From contig NZ_SRMB01000005.1 of NCBI RefSeq assembly GCF_004745645.1, forward strand, positions 248,001 to 312,000: a stretch of 64,000 nucleotides of DNA, read 5' to 3'. Shown one piece after another: positions 16,286 through 24,799 of this stretch. A program made the position numbers and the translations under genes. Position 1 is the first letter of the stretch. Each line of letters begins with the position of its first letter. The notes under the pieces were generated by a model. It saw nothing but the letters and a program-made list of their open reading frames with translations, was not told the DNA's origin and did not search any database. The stretch is from Hymenobacter metallicola (GTDB lineage Bacteria; Bacteroidota; Bacteroidia; Cytophagales; Hymenobacteraceae).

Positions 16286-17356
16286 ATGATTGCTCTTGGT
16301 ATTCTTCTGGTACTCGTGCTGCTGCTGGTCGTATTCGGCCTGCTGTTCCGCATCCAGATACTGACTTCCATTTTCTCGGGCAGCTCCACGCGCGAGATTG
16401 GCACGAGTAACCGCGTCAACGCCATCCTTTTTATCATTTTTATGATAATCGGTGGGGCGGCATTTGCTTACTCCTTTATTGAAAACTATGGCAAAATGAA
16501 TCCGCCCATTGCGTCGGTTCATGGCCATGAGATGGAGCGCCTGTTCTGGACGACGATGATCATCATCGGCATCGTGTTCGTTCTGACCCACATCCTGTTG
16601 TTTGTGTACTCCTACAAGTATCAGCATAAGGAAGGTCGTCGCGCTTACTTCTTCCCCCATAACAACAAGATTGAAATCATTTGGACAGTGATTCCGGCTA
16701 TCGTCATGGCTGGTCTGGTATTCGCTGGTTGGAAAGAGTGGACCAAGATTACCGGCCCCGCTCCTAAGGACTCGGTAGTACTAGAAGTAATGGGGAAGCA
16801 GTTCAACTGGCTTGTGCGCTACCCCGGCCGCGACCAGAAGCTGGGCGTAGTGAATTACCGTCTGATTGATGCTACCAACGAATTCGGCTTTGACTTGAGC
16901 GATAAGAGCGGGTTAGACGACTTCGTGGCCGGTGAGATTCACGTTCCCAAAGGTCACCCGGTGTTGCTGAAGATTCGCTCGCGCGACGTATTGCACGCTG
17001 TTTACATGCCGCACTTCCGCGTGCAGATGTACGCTGTGCCCGGTATGCCCACCAAGTTTTGGTTTACCCCAACCAAAACTACTGATGAAATGCGTGCTGA
17101 GCTTGGTAATCCTAAGTTCAACTACGAATTGGCTTGTAACCAGATCTGCGGTCGTGGCCACTTTGCCATGAAGCTGAACATCATTGTGGACGAGCCTGAC
17201 GATTACGTGGCTTGGTTTGCCCAGCAAAAGTCTTTCTCGGAGCAGAACCCTGATGTTCTGGCTAATTTCAAGCAGAAATCGGACAAATTGGGAGAAAAGG
17301 AAAACGCTTCAGCTGCCGCAGCTGTTGTTACTCCGGCTGCCAAGGCCTCGCTCTAA
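16286..17356 (+). CDS. coxB: Cytochrome c oxidase subunit II (CuA subunit)
   Basis: Subunit II takes electrons from cytochrome c through the binuclear CuA center. The 356-residue protein has hydrophobic segments near 1-22, 46-66, 86-111 and 127-149, two more than the classic hairpin. The CuA ligands are visible: H237, then C284-N-Q-I-C288 and G-R-G-H292-F-A-M295. The usual Glu between the cysteines is Gln286; since that residue ligates through its backbone carbonyl, function is probably kept. A Lys/Ala-rich tail closes the protein. No heme c motif is fused. It sits 26 nt before coxA. Confidence 0.95.
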   Translation: MIALGILLVLVLLLVVFGLLFRIQILTSIFSGSSTREIGTSNRVNAILFIIFMIIGGAAFAYSFIENYGKMNPPIASVHGHEMERLFWTTMIIIGIVFVLTHILLFVYSYKYQHKEGRRAYFFPHNNKIEIIWTVIPAIVMAGLVFAGWKEWTKITGPAPKDSVVLEVMGKQFNWLVRYPGRDQKLGVVNYRLIDATNEFGFDLSDKSGLDDFVAGEIHVPKGHPVLLKIRSRDVLHAVYMPHFRVQMYAVPGMPTKFWFTPTKTTDEMRAELGNPKFNYELACNQICGRGHFAMKLNIIVDEPDDYVAWFAQQKSFSEQNPDVLANFKQKSDKLGEKENASAAAAVVTPAAKASL

Positions 17357-17382
17357 TTCTTATTTAACGCACGCTCTCTTCT

Positions 17383-19245
17383 ATGGCTGCTAATCTTCCT
17401 ACTCACTCGCAAGTGCAGGGTGGCATCGGGGTAACCGAGCCAAGCACCACGCACGACGAGCACCTGCACCACGACGAACACCATGATCAGCACTGGCTGT
17501 TCAAGTACGTCTTCAGTCAGGACCATAAGGTCATTGCCAAGCAATTCCTGATTACAGGTATCTTCTGGGCAATCATCGGTGGTACGCTCTCCAGCTTGTT
17601 CCGTCTGCAACTCGGCTGGCCCGAGTCGACCTTTGAATGGCTCTCGCCTTTCCTGGGGAAGTGGATTGAGGCTGGTAAGCTGAACCCCGAGTTTTATCTG
17701 GCTTTGGTGACGATGCACGGTACCATCATGGTATTCTTCGTGCTGACGGCTGGCCTCTCGGGGACGTTCTCCAACTTCCTGATTCCGCTGCAGGTAGGTG
17801 CCCGCGACATGGCTTCGGGCTTCATGAACATGCTCTCGTACTGGTTCTTCTTCCTGTCGAGCATTATCATGTTCACCTCGCTCTTCATCGAGACTGGTCC
17901 TGCCGCTGCCGGCTGGACGATCTATCCGCCGCTGAGCGCTCTGCCCCAAGCCATTCCTGGTTCGGGTATGGGTATGACCCTCTGGTTGGTATCGATGGCA
18001 CTGTTCATTGTATCGCAGCTCTTGGGTGGTGTTAACTACATTACTACCGTAATTAACCTGCGTACCCGCGGCATGTCGATGTCGAAGCTGCCCCTGACCA
18101 TTTGGGCTTTCTTCCTGACGGCTATTCTGGGCCTGCTCTCGTTTCCAGTTCTGTTCTCGGCTGCTCTGCTGCTGATCTTTGACCGCTCGTTCGGTACCTC
18201 GTTCTTCCTGTCGGATATTTATATTGCCGGCCAGGCTCTGAACCACCAAGGTGGTAGCCCCATTCTGTTCCAGCACTTGTTCTGGTTCCTGGGTCACCCC
18301 GAAGTGTATATCGTTATTATGCCCGCCATGGGTATGGTGTCGGAGATTCTGGCTACCAATGCTCGTAAGCCGATCTTCGGTTATCGCGCTATGATTGGTT
18401 CGCTGTTGGGCATCTCGCTGTTGTCATTCGTTGTGTGGGCTCACCACATGTTCGTAACCGGCATGAACCCCTTCCTCGGTTCGGTGTTCATGTTCCTGAC
18501 GCTGATCATTGCTGTGCCGTCGGCGGTGAAGACCTTTAACTGGCTGGCTACGCTGTGGCGCGGTAACATCCGCTTCACCACGGCTATGCTGTTCTCGATT
18601 GGCTTCGTTTCGCTGTTCATCTCGGGTGGTCTGACCGGTATTATCCTGGGTAATGCTGCCATCGACATTCAGATGCACAACACGTACTTCGTGGTAGCTC
18701 ACTTCCACTTGGTAATGGGTTCGTCGGCTTTCTTCGGCCTATTTGCCGGTGTATATCACTGGTTCCCCAAAATGTTCGGTCGGATGCTCGACGAGAAACT
18801 GGGCTACATCCATTTCTGGCTGACTTTCATTGGGGTATACCTCGTGTTCATGCCGATGCACTACGTTGGTATTGCCGGCTTCCCCCGTCGTTACTACGCC
18901 TGGACTGGTTTTGACTCATTCAGCCAGTTTGCTGACCTGAACAAGTTTATTTCGGCTGCTGCTATTCTGGCCTTCTTTGGTCAGTTTGTCTTCATCTTCA
19001 ACTTCTTCTACAGCATCTTCCGCGGCCGTCGTGCTACCGAGAACCCCTGGAACTCGACGACGCTGGAGTGGACTACGCCAGTAGTACCCGGTCACGGCAA
19101 CTGGCCCGGCGAAATTCCTGCTGTCTATCGTTGGCCTTATGACTATAGCAAGCCCGGTGCCGCCGAGGACTTCATTCCGCAGAACGTGCCTTATTCGAAG
19201 ACCCAGTCTTCGAACCTGCCGTACGAGCGGGACACGGCAGAATAG
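17383..19245 (+). CDS. coxA: Cytochrome c oxidase subunit I (heme a, heme a3-CuB)
   Basis: This is the 620-residue catalytic subunit of a heme-copper oxidase that reduces oxygen and pumps protons. Ligands are in place: M-H112-G for the low-spin heme, H305-P-E-V-Y309 with the His-Tyr pair of CuB, the H354-H355 pair for CuB, and VVAH440-F-H442 for the heme irons. The Glu in HPEVY marks an A1-type D-channel. Twelve membrane segments are expected. The N-terminus is unusual: residues 24-37 hold seven His with Asp/Glu between them, a possible metal-binding tail. The gene ends the act/cox operon and is followed by two hairpins. Confidence 0.96.
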   Translation: MAANLPTHSQVQGGIGVTEPSTTHDEHLHHDEHHDQHWLFKYVFSQDHKVIAKQFLITGIFWAIIGGTLSSLFRLQLGWPESTFEWLSPFLGKWIEAGKLNPEFYLALVTMHGTIMVFFVLTAGLSGTFSNFLIPLQVGARDMASGFMNMLSYWFFFLSSIIMFTSLFIETGPAAAGWTIYPPLSALPQAIPGSGMGMTLWLVSMALFIVSQLLGGVNYITTVINLRTRGMSMSKLPLTIWAFFLTAILGLLSFPVLFSAALLLIFDRSFGTSFFLSDIYIAGQALNHQGGSPILFQHLFWFLGHPEVYIVIMPAMGMVSEILATNARKPIFGYRAMIGSLLGISLLSFVVWAHHMFVTGMNPFLGSVFMFLTLIIAVPSAVKTFNWLATLWRGNIRFTTAMLFSIGFVSLFISGGLTGIILGNAAIDIQMHNTYFVVAHFHLVMGSSAFFGLFAGVYHWFPKMFGRMLDEKLGYIHFWLTFIGVYLVFMPMHYVGIAGFPRRYYAWTGFDSFSQFADLNKFISAAAILAFFGQFVFIFNFFYSIFRGRRATENPWNSTTLEWTTPVVPGHGNWPGEIPAVYRWPYDYSKPGAAEDFIPQNVPYSKTQSSNLPYERDTAE

Positions 19246-19263
19246 TCTTCTAGACGCCAAGTA

Positions 19264-19295
19264 AAACGGGCCGCTGTACTCACGGCGGCCCGTTT
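19264..19295 (+). terminator. Terminator of the act/cox operon
   Basis: An 11-bp stem AAACGGGCCGC/GCGGCCCGTTT with a 10-nt loop is followed by TTATTTA, 18 nt after the coxA stop codon. This is a standard intrinsic terminator. Confidence 0.88.
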
Positions 19296-19307
19296 TTATT
19301 TACCCAC

Positions 19308-19354
19308 AAACGGGGGAATCCGGTACCGGCATCACCGGTAGGATTTCCCCGTTT
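19308..19354 (+). terminator. Second hairpin behind coxA
   Basis: Arms 19308-19329 (AAACGGGGGAATCC...) and 19335-19354 pair with a 2-nt bulge and one G-U pair and end in a GTTTT run. It could be a back-up terminator or a leader hairpin of ctaA, which starts 62 nt later. Confidence 0.6.
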
Positions 19355-19416
19355 TGCTGTAATCAAACCTACGCTTTGGTTGTTTATAAAACAGCGTAAG
19401 AGCATCACTAACAAGT

Positions 19417-20496
19417 ATGATAGTACCTGCATTTGTGCGCCGTTTTCGATTCATTGGCATCGTGACTGTCGTGGCAGTATACGTGCTCATCATGGTAGGC
19501 GGAATAGTGCGTAGTACCGGCTCCGGCATGGGGTGCCCCGACTGGCCGAAGTGTTTTGGGACTTGGATTCCTCCAACTCAGGCAAGCCAGTTACCGGCCA
19601 ATTACAAGGAAATTTATACTGCTCAACGGGTAGCTAAGAATCAGAAACTGGCTAAGACACTGCAACGGTTTGGGTTTAAGCAGGTGGCCAGTGAAATTTT
19701 TGCTCACCCCACTCAGTACATTGAAACTGACTTCAATGTCACCAAGACCTGGATTGAGTATGTAAATCGACTGGTGGGGGCACTTATAGGCGTTTTTGTC
19801 TTTCTGACGGTGCTATTCGCCTTGCCGTATTGGCAGCGCGACCGAGCAGTATTTTGGTTGGCCTTTTCCTCATTTCTGCTAACGGGGGTACAAGGGTATC
19901 TGGGCTCACTCGTGGTGTCGACCAACCTGCTGCCGATTATGGTAACCATTCATATGGGCTTGGCTTTGGTTATCGTAGCCATGCTCATTTACGCCGTTAT
20001 TCGCTCCCAGCGTGAGAATGCGAATGTAGAAATGGTGTCACTACAACCAAGGCTAACTCCGTGGCTATGGTTGATTACGCTACTGACCTTTGTGCAAATT
20101 GTGTTGGGCACGCAGGTGCGGGAGGAAGTAGATATAGTAGCCTTTGCCGCTAATTACCTCAATCGGGTTGGTTGGATAGAGCAGTTAGGCGCTGTGTTTA
20201 AATTTCACCGCACCTTTTCGGCGGTGCTGCTGCTGTTGAATGCTTACGTGGCGTACCAATTGTACTCTATATCAGTAGGGCGGCTACGTAGCATGGCTCT
20301 GGTTAATATGGGGGTTATCAGTCTGGAAATCCTGGCGGGCATTGTGCTGGCCTATTTTGCGCTACCGGCCGCCGTACAGCCTATTCACCTGACGTTGGCT
20401 ACGGTTTTGTTTGGAACCCAGTTTTTGACCATCGTTTTATATAGTCGGGCAACGAAATTGCAACGGCAGGCCGCTTATCCGGGCGTTGTTGCGTAA
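19417..20496 (+). CDS. ctaA: Heme A synthase (COX15/CtaA family)
   Basis: CtaA oxidises the C8 methyl group of heme O to the formyl group of heme A, needed by the oxidase encoded upstream. The 359-residue protein has eight probable membrane segments. The N-terminal signature VGGIVRSTGSGMGCPDWPKC (near 26-45) includes the conserved loop with a cysteine pair. The second half (FHRTFSAVLLLLNAY near 266, and IHLTLATVLFGTQF near 328) holds the other heme-binding His positions. Residues 46-110 between helices 1 and 2 form a long periplasmic loop. It starts a second cluster of oxidase assembly genes. Confidence 0.94.
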   Translation: MIVPAFVRRFRFIGIVTVVAVYVLIMVGGIVRSTGSGMGCPDWPKCFGTWIPPTQASQLPANYKEIYTAQRVAKNQKLAKTLQRFGFKQVASEIFAHPTQYIETDFNVTKTWIEYVNRLVGALIGVFVFLTVLFALPYWQRDRAVFWLAFSSFLLTGVQGYLGSLVVSTNLLPIMVTIHMGLALVIVAMLIYAVIRSQRENANVEMVSLQPRLTPWLWLITLLTFVQIVLGTQVREEVDIVAFAANYLNRVGWIEQLGAVFKFHRTFSAVLLLLNAYVAYQLYSISVGRLRSMALVNMGVISLEILAGIVLAYFALPAAVQPIHLTLATVLFGTQFLTIVLYSRATKLQRQAAYPGVVA

Positions 20497-20501
20497 CTTT
20501 G
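20494..20501 (+). promoter_or_regulatory. Possible -7 element before ctaB
   Basis: TAACTTTG followed by CGGCCCC overlaps the ctaA stop codon, 46 nt before the ctaB start. It matches TAnnTTTG, but no -33 box is found at the right distance, so it may be chance. Confidence 0.3.
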
Positions 20502-20547
20502 CGGCCCCGTTTGAGGCTGATCTGGCGGGAGTTTTGATTGCGTAAGA

Positions 20548-21399
20548 ATGACGAAAGCCAAGGCCTATTTCCAGTTACTCAAATTCCGGCTGGCATTAAC
20601 AGTGGCCTTTTCCAGTGCCATCGGCTATTTGCTCGGCGCGCAGGAATTTGACTGGGGGCGGGCATTACTTGTGCTGCTAGGTGGTCTGCTGGTTACTGGC
20701 TCGGCCAATACCATCAACCAGATCCACGAAATTGAGCTTGACAAGCTCATGAAGCGCACGGCCAAAAGACCTTTGCCCAAGGGCATTTTGAGTCCCGCTG
20801 AGGCTTGGGTTTTTGCCATTATTATCGGGGTGGCGGGTTTATTCATTCTCGGGTACTTTTTTAACACCCTAGCCGCCGCACTTTCCTTACTGTCGCTCAT
20901 CTTATACGGCTTTGTTTACACGCCGCTGAAGACGATTTCTCCTATCTGCGTAGCCGTAGGAGCTATTCCTGGTGGTATGCCGCCCCTGCTGGGCTGGGTG
21001 GCGGCTACGGGATTTTTGGGTACCGAGGCCTGGGTGCTGTTTGGTATTCAATTCATGTGGCAGTTTCCGCACTTTTGGGCCATAGCCTGGGTTTTAGATG
21101 AGGACTACAAGAAGGCCGGCTTCAAAATGCTGCCCACCCCAGGTGGTAAAGATTTGCGGACGGCCTTCCAGATTATGACCTATACGCTGCTGCTGATTCC
21201 GCTGAGCTTGCTGCCCTTGCAGCTGGGCATGGCCGGTAAAACATCGGCGCTGATAGCCGTCATCTGCGGGGTACTATTTCTCATGCAGACCTTCTACCTG
21301 ATGCGGACCTGCTCTAAGAAAGCGGCCATGAGCATCATGTTCGGGTCATTTCTGTACCTGCCGATCGTGCAGATTGCGCTGGTTTTCGACAAAATTTAA
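20548..21399 (+). CDS. ctaB: Protoheme IX farnesyltransferase (heme O synthase)
   Basis: This UbiA-type prenyltransferase adds the farnesyl tail to protoheme, giving heme O for CtaA. The 283-residue protein has about eight membrane helices. The first Asp-rich prenyl-diphosphate motif is NQIHEIELDKLMKRTAKRPLP near 57-77 (N...E...D), and the second lies in AWVLDEDYKKAGFKMLP near 184-200. The motif FMWQFPHFWAIAW near 172 is strongly diagnostic. It follows ctaA by 51 nt and precedes subunit III by 9 nt. Confidence 0.95.
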   Translation: MTKAKAYFQLLKFRLALTVAFSSAIGYLLGAQEFDWGRALLVLLGGLLVTGSANTINQIHEIELDKLMKRTAKRPLPKGILSPAEAWVFAIIIGVAGLFILGYFFNTLAAALSLLSLILYGFVYTPLKTISPICVAVGAIPGGMPPLLGWVAATGFLGTEAWVLFGIQFMWQFPHFWAIAWVLDEDYKKAGFKMLPTPGGKDLRTAFQIMTYTLLLIPLSLLPLQLGMAGKTSALIAVICGVLFLMQTFYLMRTCSKKAAMSIMFGSFLYLPIVQIALVFDKI

Positions 21400-21408
21400 C
21401 GTTTCAGG

Positions 21409-21996
21409 ATGGCAACTTCCGAAATATTGCAAGACAAAGAAGCCGGGACCGGGACTCACCCCAAGCGCCTGCTGCTGTGGCTGATGATGATCAGCATCAC
21501 CATGATTTTTGCGGCCTATACCAGCGCCTACATTGTGCGGCGTGAGGAAGGCAACTGGTTGGAGTTTGACTTACCCGCCGGGCTGCTCTACACGACTGTT
21601 CTTATCCTGCTCAGCAGCGCCACCATGCAGTGGGCTTACTTTTCGGCGCGTAAGGACGAAGTGAGACGTGCGCAAATCGGTCTGTTCCTGACCTTTGCAC
21701 TCGGTGTAGTTTTCCTGGTAGGGCAGTGGAATGTTTGGGGAGATTTGGTAGACAACAAAATCTTTTTTGGTGGCGTTGATGCTAATCCATCGGGTTCTTT
21801 CCTGTATGTGCTCACCGGGGTGCACGGTTTTCACCTAATTACAGGCCTGATCTTTCTACTCATCGTATTGCGTAAAAGCCTGAACTATCAGGTACATTCT
21901 CGCCAAATGCTCTCCATTGGCAATGCCACTATCTACTGGCACTTCCTCGGCGCGCTTTGGTTGTACCTGTATTTGTTCCTACTTTTGAACCACTGA
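21409..21996 (+). CDS. Cytochrome c oxidase subunit III-like protein (short copy)
   Basis: The 195-residue protein has five hydrophobic segments, fewer than the seven of classical subunit III and typical of the short bacterial form. It carries GVHGFHLITGLIF near 140 and ends NATIYWHFLGALWLYLYLF, the family's C-terminal helix. It is the first of two adjacent, divergent subunit III genes. The pair may contribute two different subunits to one oxidase, or this copy may serve as an assembly subunit; sequence alone does not decide. Confidence 0.88.
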   Translation: MATSEILQDKEAGTGTHPKRLLLWLMMISITMIFAAYTSAYIVRREEGNWLEFDLPAGLLYTTVLILLSSATMQWAYFSARKDEVRRAQIGLFLTFALGVVFLVGQWNVWGDLVDNKIFFGGVDANPSGSFLYVLTGVHGFHLITGLIFLLIVLRKSLNYQVHSRQMLSIGNATIYWHFLGALWLYLYLFLLLNH

Positions 21997-22018
21997 TTTC
22001 GTTTTTACTTCGCTCGTT

Positions 22019-22792
22019 ATGTCCACCACCTCCACGACGCAGACGCTTCACAACAACGCCTCCATCGAGCGGCCCCGTTCCGGGACCTGGGATGGCGGCA
22101 ACGAACCCTTCAAGGCTAGCTATGGCAAGCTGATGATGTGGTTCTTCCTGCTGTCGGATGCCTTCACGTTTGCCGCCTTCCTGACAACCTACGGGTTGAT
22201 GCGCCACCGCCACCTAGCCTTTACCGGCGACCACAAAGACTTTGTGTTCTCGACGGCTTACTGGCCTATCCCCGACAAGGTATTCAACTCTTTCCCCGGC
22301 CTGCACGGCATGGATTTGCCGCTGGCCTTCGTGGCGTTGATGACCATGATTCTGATCTTCAGCTCCGTGACGATGGTACTGGCCGTAGAAGCTGGTCACC
22401 GAATGGACAAGGCTGATGTGCAGAAATGGCTGTTGTGGACCCTGCTCTTCGGTGCTACGTTCGTAAGCTGCCAGGCGTGGGAGTGGAGCCACTTTATTGG
22501 TGGCACGGAAGAAGGCACCAAGATGCTGGACGGCACGATTTTCCACGGTGCTAACCTGCAAATGAACCAGTACGGCCCCGTACTATTCGCCGATTTGTTC
22601 TTCTTCATCACCGGTTTCCACGGCACCCACGTATTCAGCGGCCTGGTGCTACTGACTTGGGCTTTCATTGCTACCACCAACGGGACGTTTGAGAAGCGTG
22701 GCCACTATGAAATGGTAGAGAAAATCGGTTTGTACTGGCACTTCGTAGACTTGGTGTGGGTATTCGTATTTACCTTCTTCTACCTCGTTTAA
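22019..22792 (+). CDS. coxC: Cytochrome c oxidase subunit III
   Basis: The 257-residue protein is the longer subunit III of the pair. Hydrophobic segments begin near residue 38 (LMMWFFLLSDAFTFAAFLTT). The hallmark FFFITGFHGTHVFSGLVLLT lies near 195-214, and the C-terminal YWHFVDLVWVFVFTFFY is classical. Subunit III stabilises the catalytic core and proton uptake. The N-terminal 35 residues are hydrophilic. It lies 22 nt after the short copy and 47 nt before the subunit IV gene. Confidence 0.93.
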   Translation: MSTTSTTQTLHNNASIERPRSGTWDGGNEPFKASYGKLMMWFFLLSDAFTFAAFLTTYGLMRHRHLAFTGDHKDFVFSTAYWPIPDKVFNSFPGLHGMDLPLAFVALMTMILIFSSVTMVLAVEAGHRMDKADVQKWLLWTLLFGATFVSCQAWEWSHFIGGTEEGTKMLDGTIFHGANLQMNQYGPVLFADLFFFITGFHGTHVFSGLVLLTWAFIATTNGTFEKRGHYEMVEKIGLYWHFVDLVWVFVFTFFYLV

Positions 22793-22839
22793 GACGAAAC
22801 CAGCTTAGTCGTTTCCTTCGCTTTTAATTCTCTAGTCAT

Positions 22840-23181
22840 ATGGCTCATCACGCAACTGACCACACCCAGCCAACCGGTGAGATTCCGCGCCCCGTAACGG
22901 GCTGGATCTGGAAAACCTTCTTTGTCCTGGTAGGCGTAACTGCTCTGGAATTCCTTGTCACCTTCGTAATGGACCCCAGCACCTTTCGGAATTCGATTCT
23001 GATTGTGCTGACCATTTTCAAAGCTTTCTTTATTGTAGCTGAGTTCATGCACTTGAAGCATGAAACCAAAGGCCTGATCTGGTCGATTTTGGTGCCCATG
23101 GCCCTGTTGATCTGGTTGATGGTCGCCCTGATTACCGAGGGATCCGCTATTGGCGAGGCGATTTACAACGCCTTTAAATAA
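22840..23181 (+). CDS. coxD: Cytochrome c oxidase subunit IV family protein
   Basis: The 113-residue membrane protein has three hydrophobic segments and the AEFMHLKHETKGLIWSIL block (near 67-84) typical of the small caa3-type subunit IV. Its role is in stability or assembly of the oxidase; it has no cofactor. The stop codon lies 4 nt before the Sco start. Confidence 0.9.
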   Translation: MAHHATDHTQPTGEIPRPVTGWIWKTFFVLVGVTALEFLVTFVMDPSTFRNSILIVLTIFKAFFIVAEFMHLKHETKGLIWSILVPMALLIWLMVALITEGSAIGEAIYNAFK

Positions 23182-23185
23182 TTCA

Positions 23186-23860
23186 ATGCGGCCCAAGCAA
23201 ACCCTCATTCTGGGCCTTATTCTGCTTTTGCCGGTACTGGCGTTTTTGTTTCTCAAAACCTTCGGTACCAACCGTTTCGCGCTGCCAACTTACTTGCCCG
23301 ACCGTGTCGACTCGACCCAGGTTGGTGGGGAGTGGCAGCGCGATACTGTTTTCCATACCCTAGGTGATTTCCGACTACCATCCCAATCAGGCCGACTAGT
23401 AACCCAGCAGGACCTGAATGGAGGGGTGTATGTGGCCAACTTCTTCTTTACCACCTGCCCTGGGGCCTGCCCCCGCATGAACAGCCAATTGATGCGGGTG
23501 CAAGAAAAGTTTCGTAAGGACCCTCGCGTAAAGCTGGTTTCGTATACTGTCGACCCCGAGCATGACTCGGTGGCGGTGCTGGCCCGCTATGCAGAGCGGT
23601 ATGGCGCTATTGCTGGGAAGTGGTTCTTTCTGACCGGCAACAAAGCTGAGCTATACCGGTTAGCTACTCAGGAATTTCGCTTAGAGGCTCCCTCGGGTGC
23701 GGCTCCCGGTATCGTGCACAGCCAGAACCTGTATCTGGTAGATCGGGACAAGCGGGTACGGGGCATTTACGATGGAACCAAGGCGAAAGAAGTAGAGCGC
23801 CTCATCACCGAAATCAGCATTCTGCTGTACAACTATGACCACGACAAGTCCAGTCGCTAA
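23186..23860 (+). CDS. SCO1/SenC copper chaperone for the CuA site
   Basis: Sco proteins deliver copper to, or reduce, the CuA cysteines of subunit II. The 224-residue protein has one N-terminal membrane anchor (about 8-25) and a thioredoxin-like domain outside. The copper ligands are present: the C-P-G-A-C motif in FTTCPGACPRMN near 92-97, and the distal His in GIVHSQNLYLVD near 185. The ATG at 23186 follows the subunit IV stop directly; an upstream in-frame GTG or ATG would overlap that gene and displace the anchor. Its last 26 nt overlap the DUF420 gene. Confidence 0.92.
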   Translation: MRPKQTLILGLILLLPVLAFLFLKTFGTNRFALPTYLPDRVDSTQVGGEWQRDTVFHTLGDFRLPSQSGRLVTQQDLNGGVYVANFFFTTCPGACPRMNSQLMRVQEKFRKDPRVKLVSYTVDPEHDSVAVLARYAERYGAIAGKWFFLTGNKAELYRLATQEFRLEAPSGAAPGIVHSQNLYLVDRDKRVRGIYDGTKAKEVERLITEISILLYNYDHDKSSR

Positions 23861-24389
23861 TCCTGGCAACAACGCCAAGATTAAAACGACTATGATTATT
23901 CTGGCAGCGGTAGTGCCGTTGCTGGTAGCCATTCTGCATTATTTCCCCGAGACATTTCGGATTCCCGGAGCCCAGGTAAAGTTTCTGCCCGCGCTGAATG
24001 CCGTGCTCAACTCCCTCACAGCCCTGTGCCTGGTGTTGGGCTACTACTTTATCCGGAACAAGCAGGTCCTGCGCCACCGCGCCATGATGGGCACGGCTTT
24101 CCTGTTAGGCTCCTTGTTTCTGGTTTCTTACGTGGTCTATCATTCTCAGGTACCTTCTACCAAGTTTGGGGGAGAAGGCCTGATCAGAACGGTGTACTAC
24201 TTCGTGCTGCTAACCCACATTGTGCTGGCAGCCGTAACGGTAGGGCTAGTTTTGTTCACGCTGTACTTTGCCTTAACCGACCAGTTTGCCAAGCACCGCC
24301 GTATTGCCCGCTGGACCTTTCCAATCTGGCTGTATGTATCGGTTACGGGGGTAATCGTCTACTTCATGATTTCACCCTACTACACCTAA
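23835..24389 (+). CDS. DUF420 membrane protein (CtaM/YozB-like)
   Basis: The 184-residue protein has five hydrophobic segments and family features: HYFPETFRIPG near 35 and LNAVLNSLTALCLVLGYYFI near 54-73, then HRAMMGTAFLL and HSQVPSTKFGGEG, ending with HRRIARWTFPIWLYVSVTG. DUF420 includes CtaM of Firmicutes, which is needed for maturation of heme aa3 oxidases; a similar assembly role fits this context. The start overlaps the end of sco by 26 nt in another frame, which suggests coupling. Confidence 0.85.
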   Translation: MTTTSPVANPGNNAKIKTTMIILAAVVPLLVAILHYFPETFRIPGAQVKFLPALNAVLNSLTALCLVLGYYFIRNKQVLRHRAMMGTAFLLGSLFLVSYVVYHSQVPSTKFGGEGLIRTVYYFVLLTHIVLAAVTVGLVLFTLYFALTDQFAKHRRIARWTFPIWLYVSVTGVIVYFMISPYYT

Positions 24390-24430
24390 GCTCTGGGAAA
24401 CTTTTCCTTATCCATTTGGTTAGTAAAGAG

Positions 24431-24676
24431 ATGAAAAAGACTGTAGGAGTTGGTTTTTTTGCCCTGTTTGTGGCTGTTTTACTGAGCTTGGCTCCGTTGG
24501 CGACCCAAGCGCAGTGCACTATGTGTAAAACCCAGGTAGAGGCGGCGCGCACCGAAAAAGATGCGTACGATACTTCCGGGCTCAATAAAGGCATTGTGTA
24601 CCTGATGACTATACCCTACCTGCTCATTGGTACGGTAGGGTATTTCTGGTACCGCAACAGCCACAAGAAAAAGTAA
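24431..24676 (+). CDS. Small exported CxxC membrane protein of the oxidase assembly cluster
   Basis: The 81-residue protein begins with a Sec-type signal peptide (1-27, ending ATQAQ). Directly after it come C29-T-M-C32, a charged helix-like stretch, one membrane segment (about 51-71) and a basic tail SHKKK. The CxxC would therefore face the periplasm next to the membrane. I recognise it as a recurring small ORF beside oxidase genes in Bacteroidota but know no assigned function. The position after sco and DUF420 suggests copper or disulfide handling during CuA/CuB assembly. It is the last gene of the cluster, followed by two hairpins. Confidence 0.75.
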   Translation: MKKTVGVGFFALFVAVLLSLAPLATQAQCTMCKTQVEAARTEKDAYDTSGLNKGIVYLMTIPYLLIGTVGYFWYRNSHKKK

Positions 24677-24721
24677 TACCCGAACCCTCCTTAACGAGTT
24701 GGGCCTTATGGAAGCTGAAGT

Positions 24722-24742
24722 GTCCGCGGTGCCACCGCGGAC
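24722..24742 (+). terminator. GC-rich hairpin after the oxidase assembly cluster
   Basis: A 9-bp stem GTCCGCGGT/ACCGCGGAC with a 3-nt loop is followed by CTTTGTGT. It lies 46 nt after the stop codon and is the first of two hairpins. Confidence 0.6.
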
Positions 24743-24799
24743 CTTTGTGTAAATACCTGGCGCTAAACCTGGCTAGGTAGGTTAGCCGCGTGAAGTAGG

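Noticed and set aside
24026..24430. Upstream extension of the 81-residue CxxC protein
   Set aside because: The extension is out of frame with, and overlaps, the DUF420 gene; the ATG at 24431 gives a proper signal peptide.
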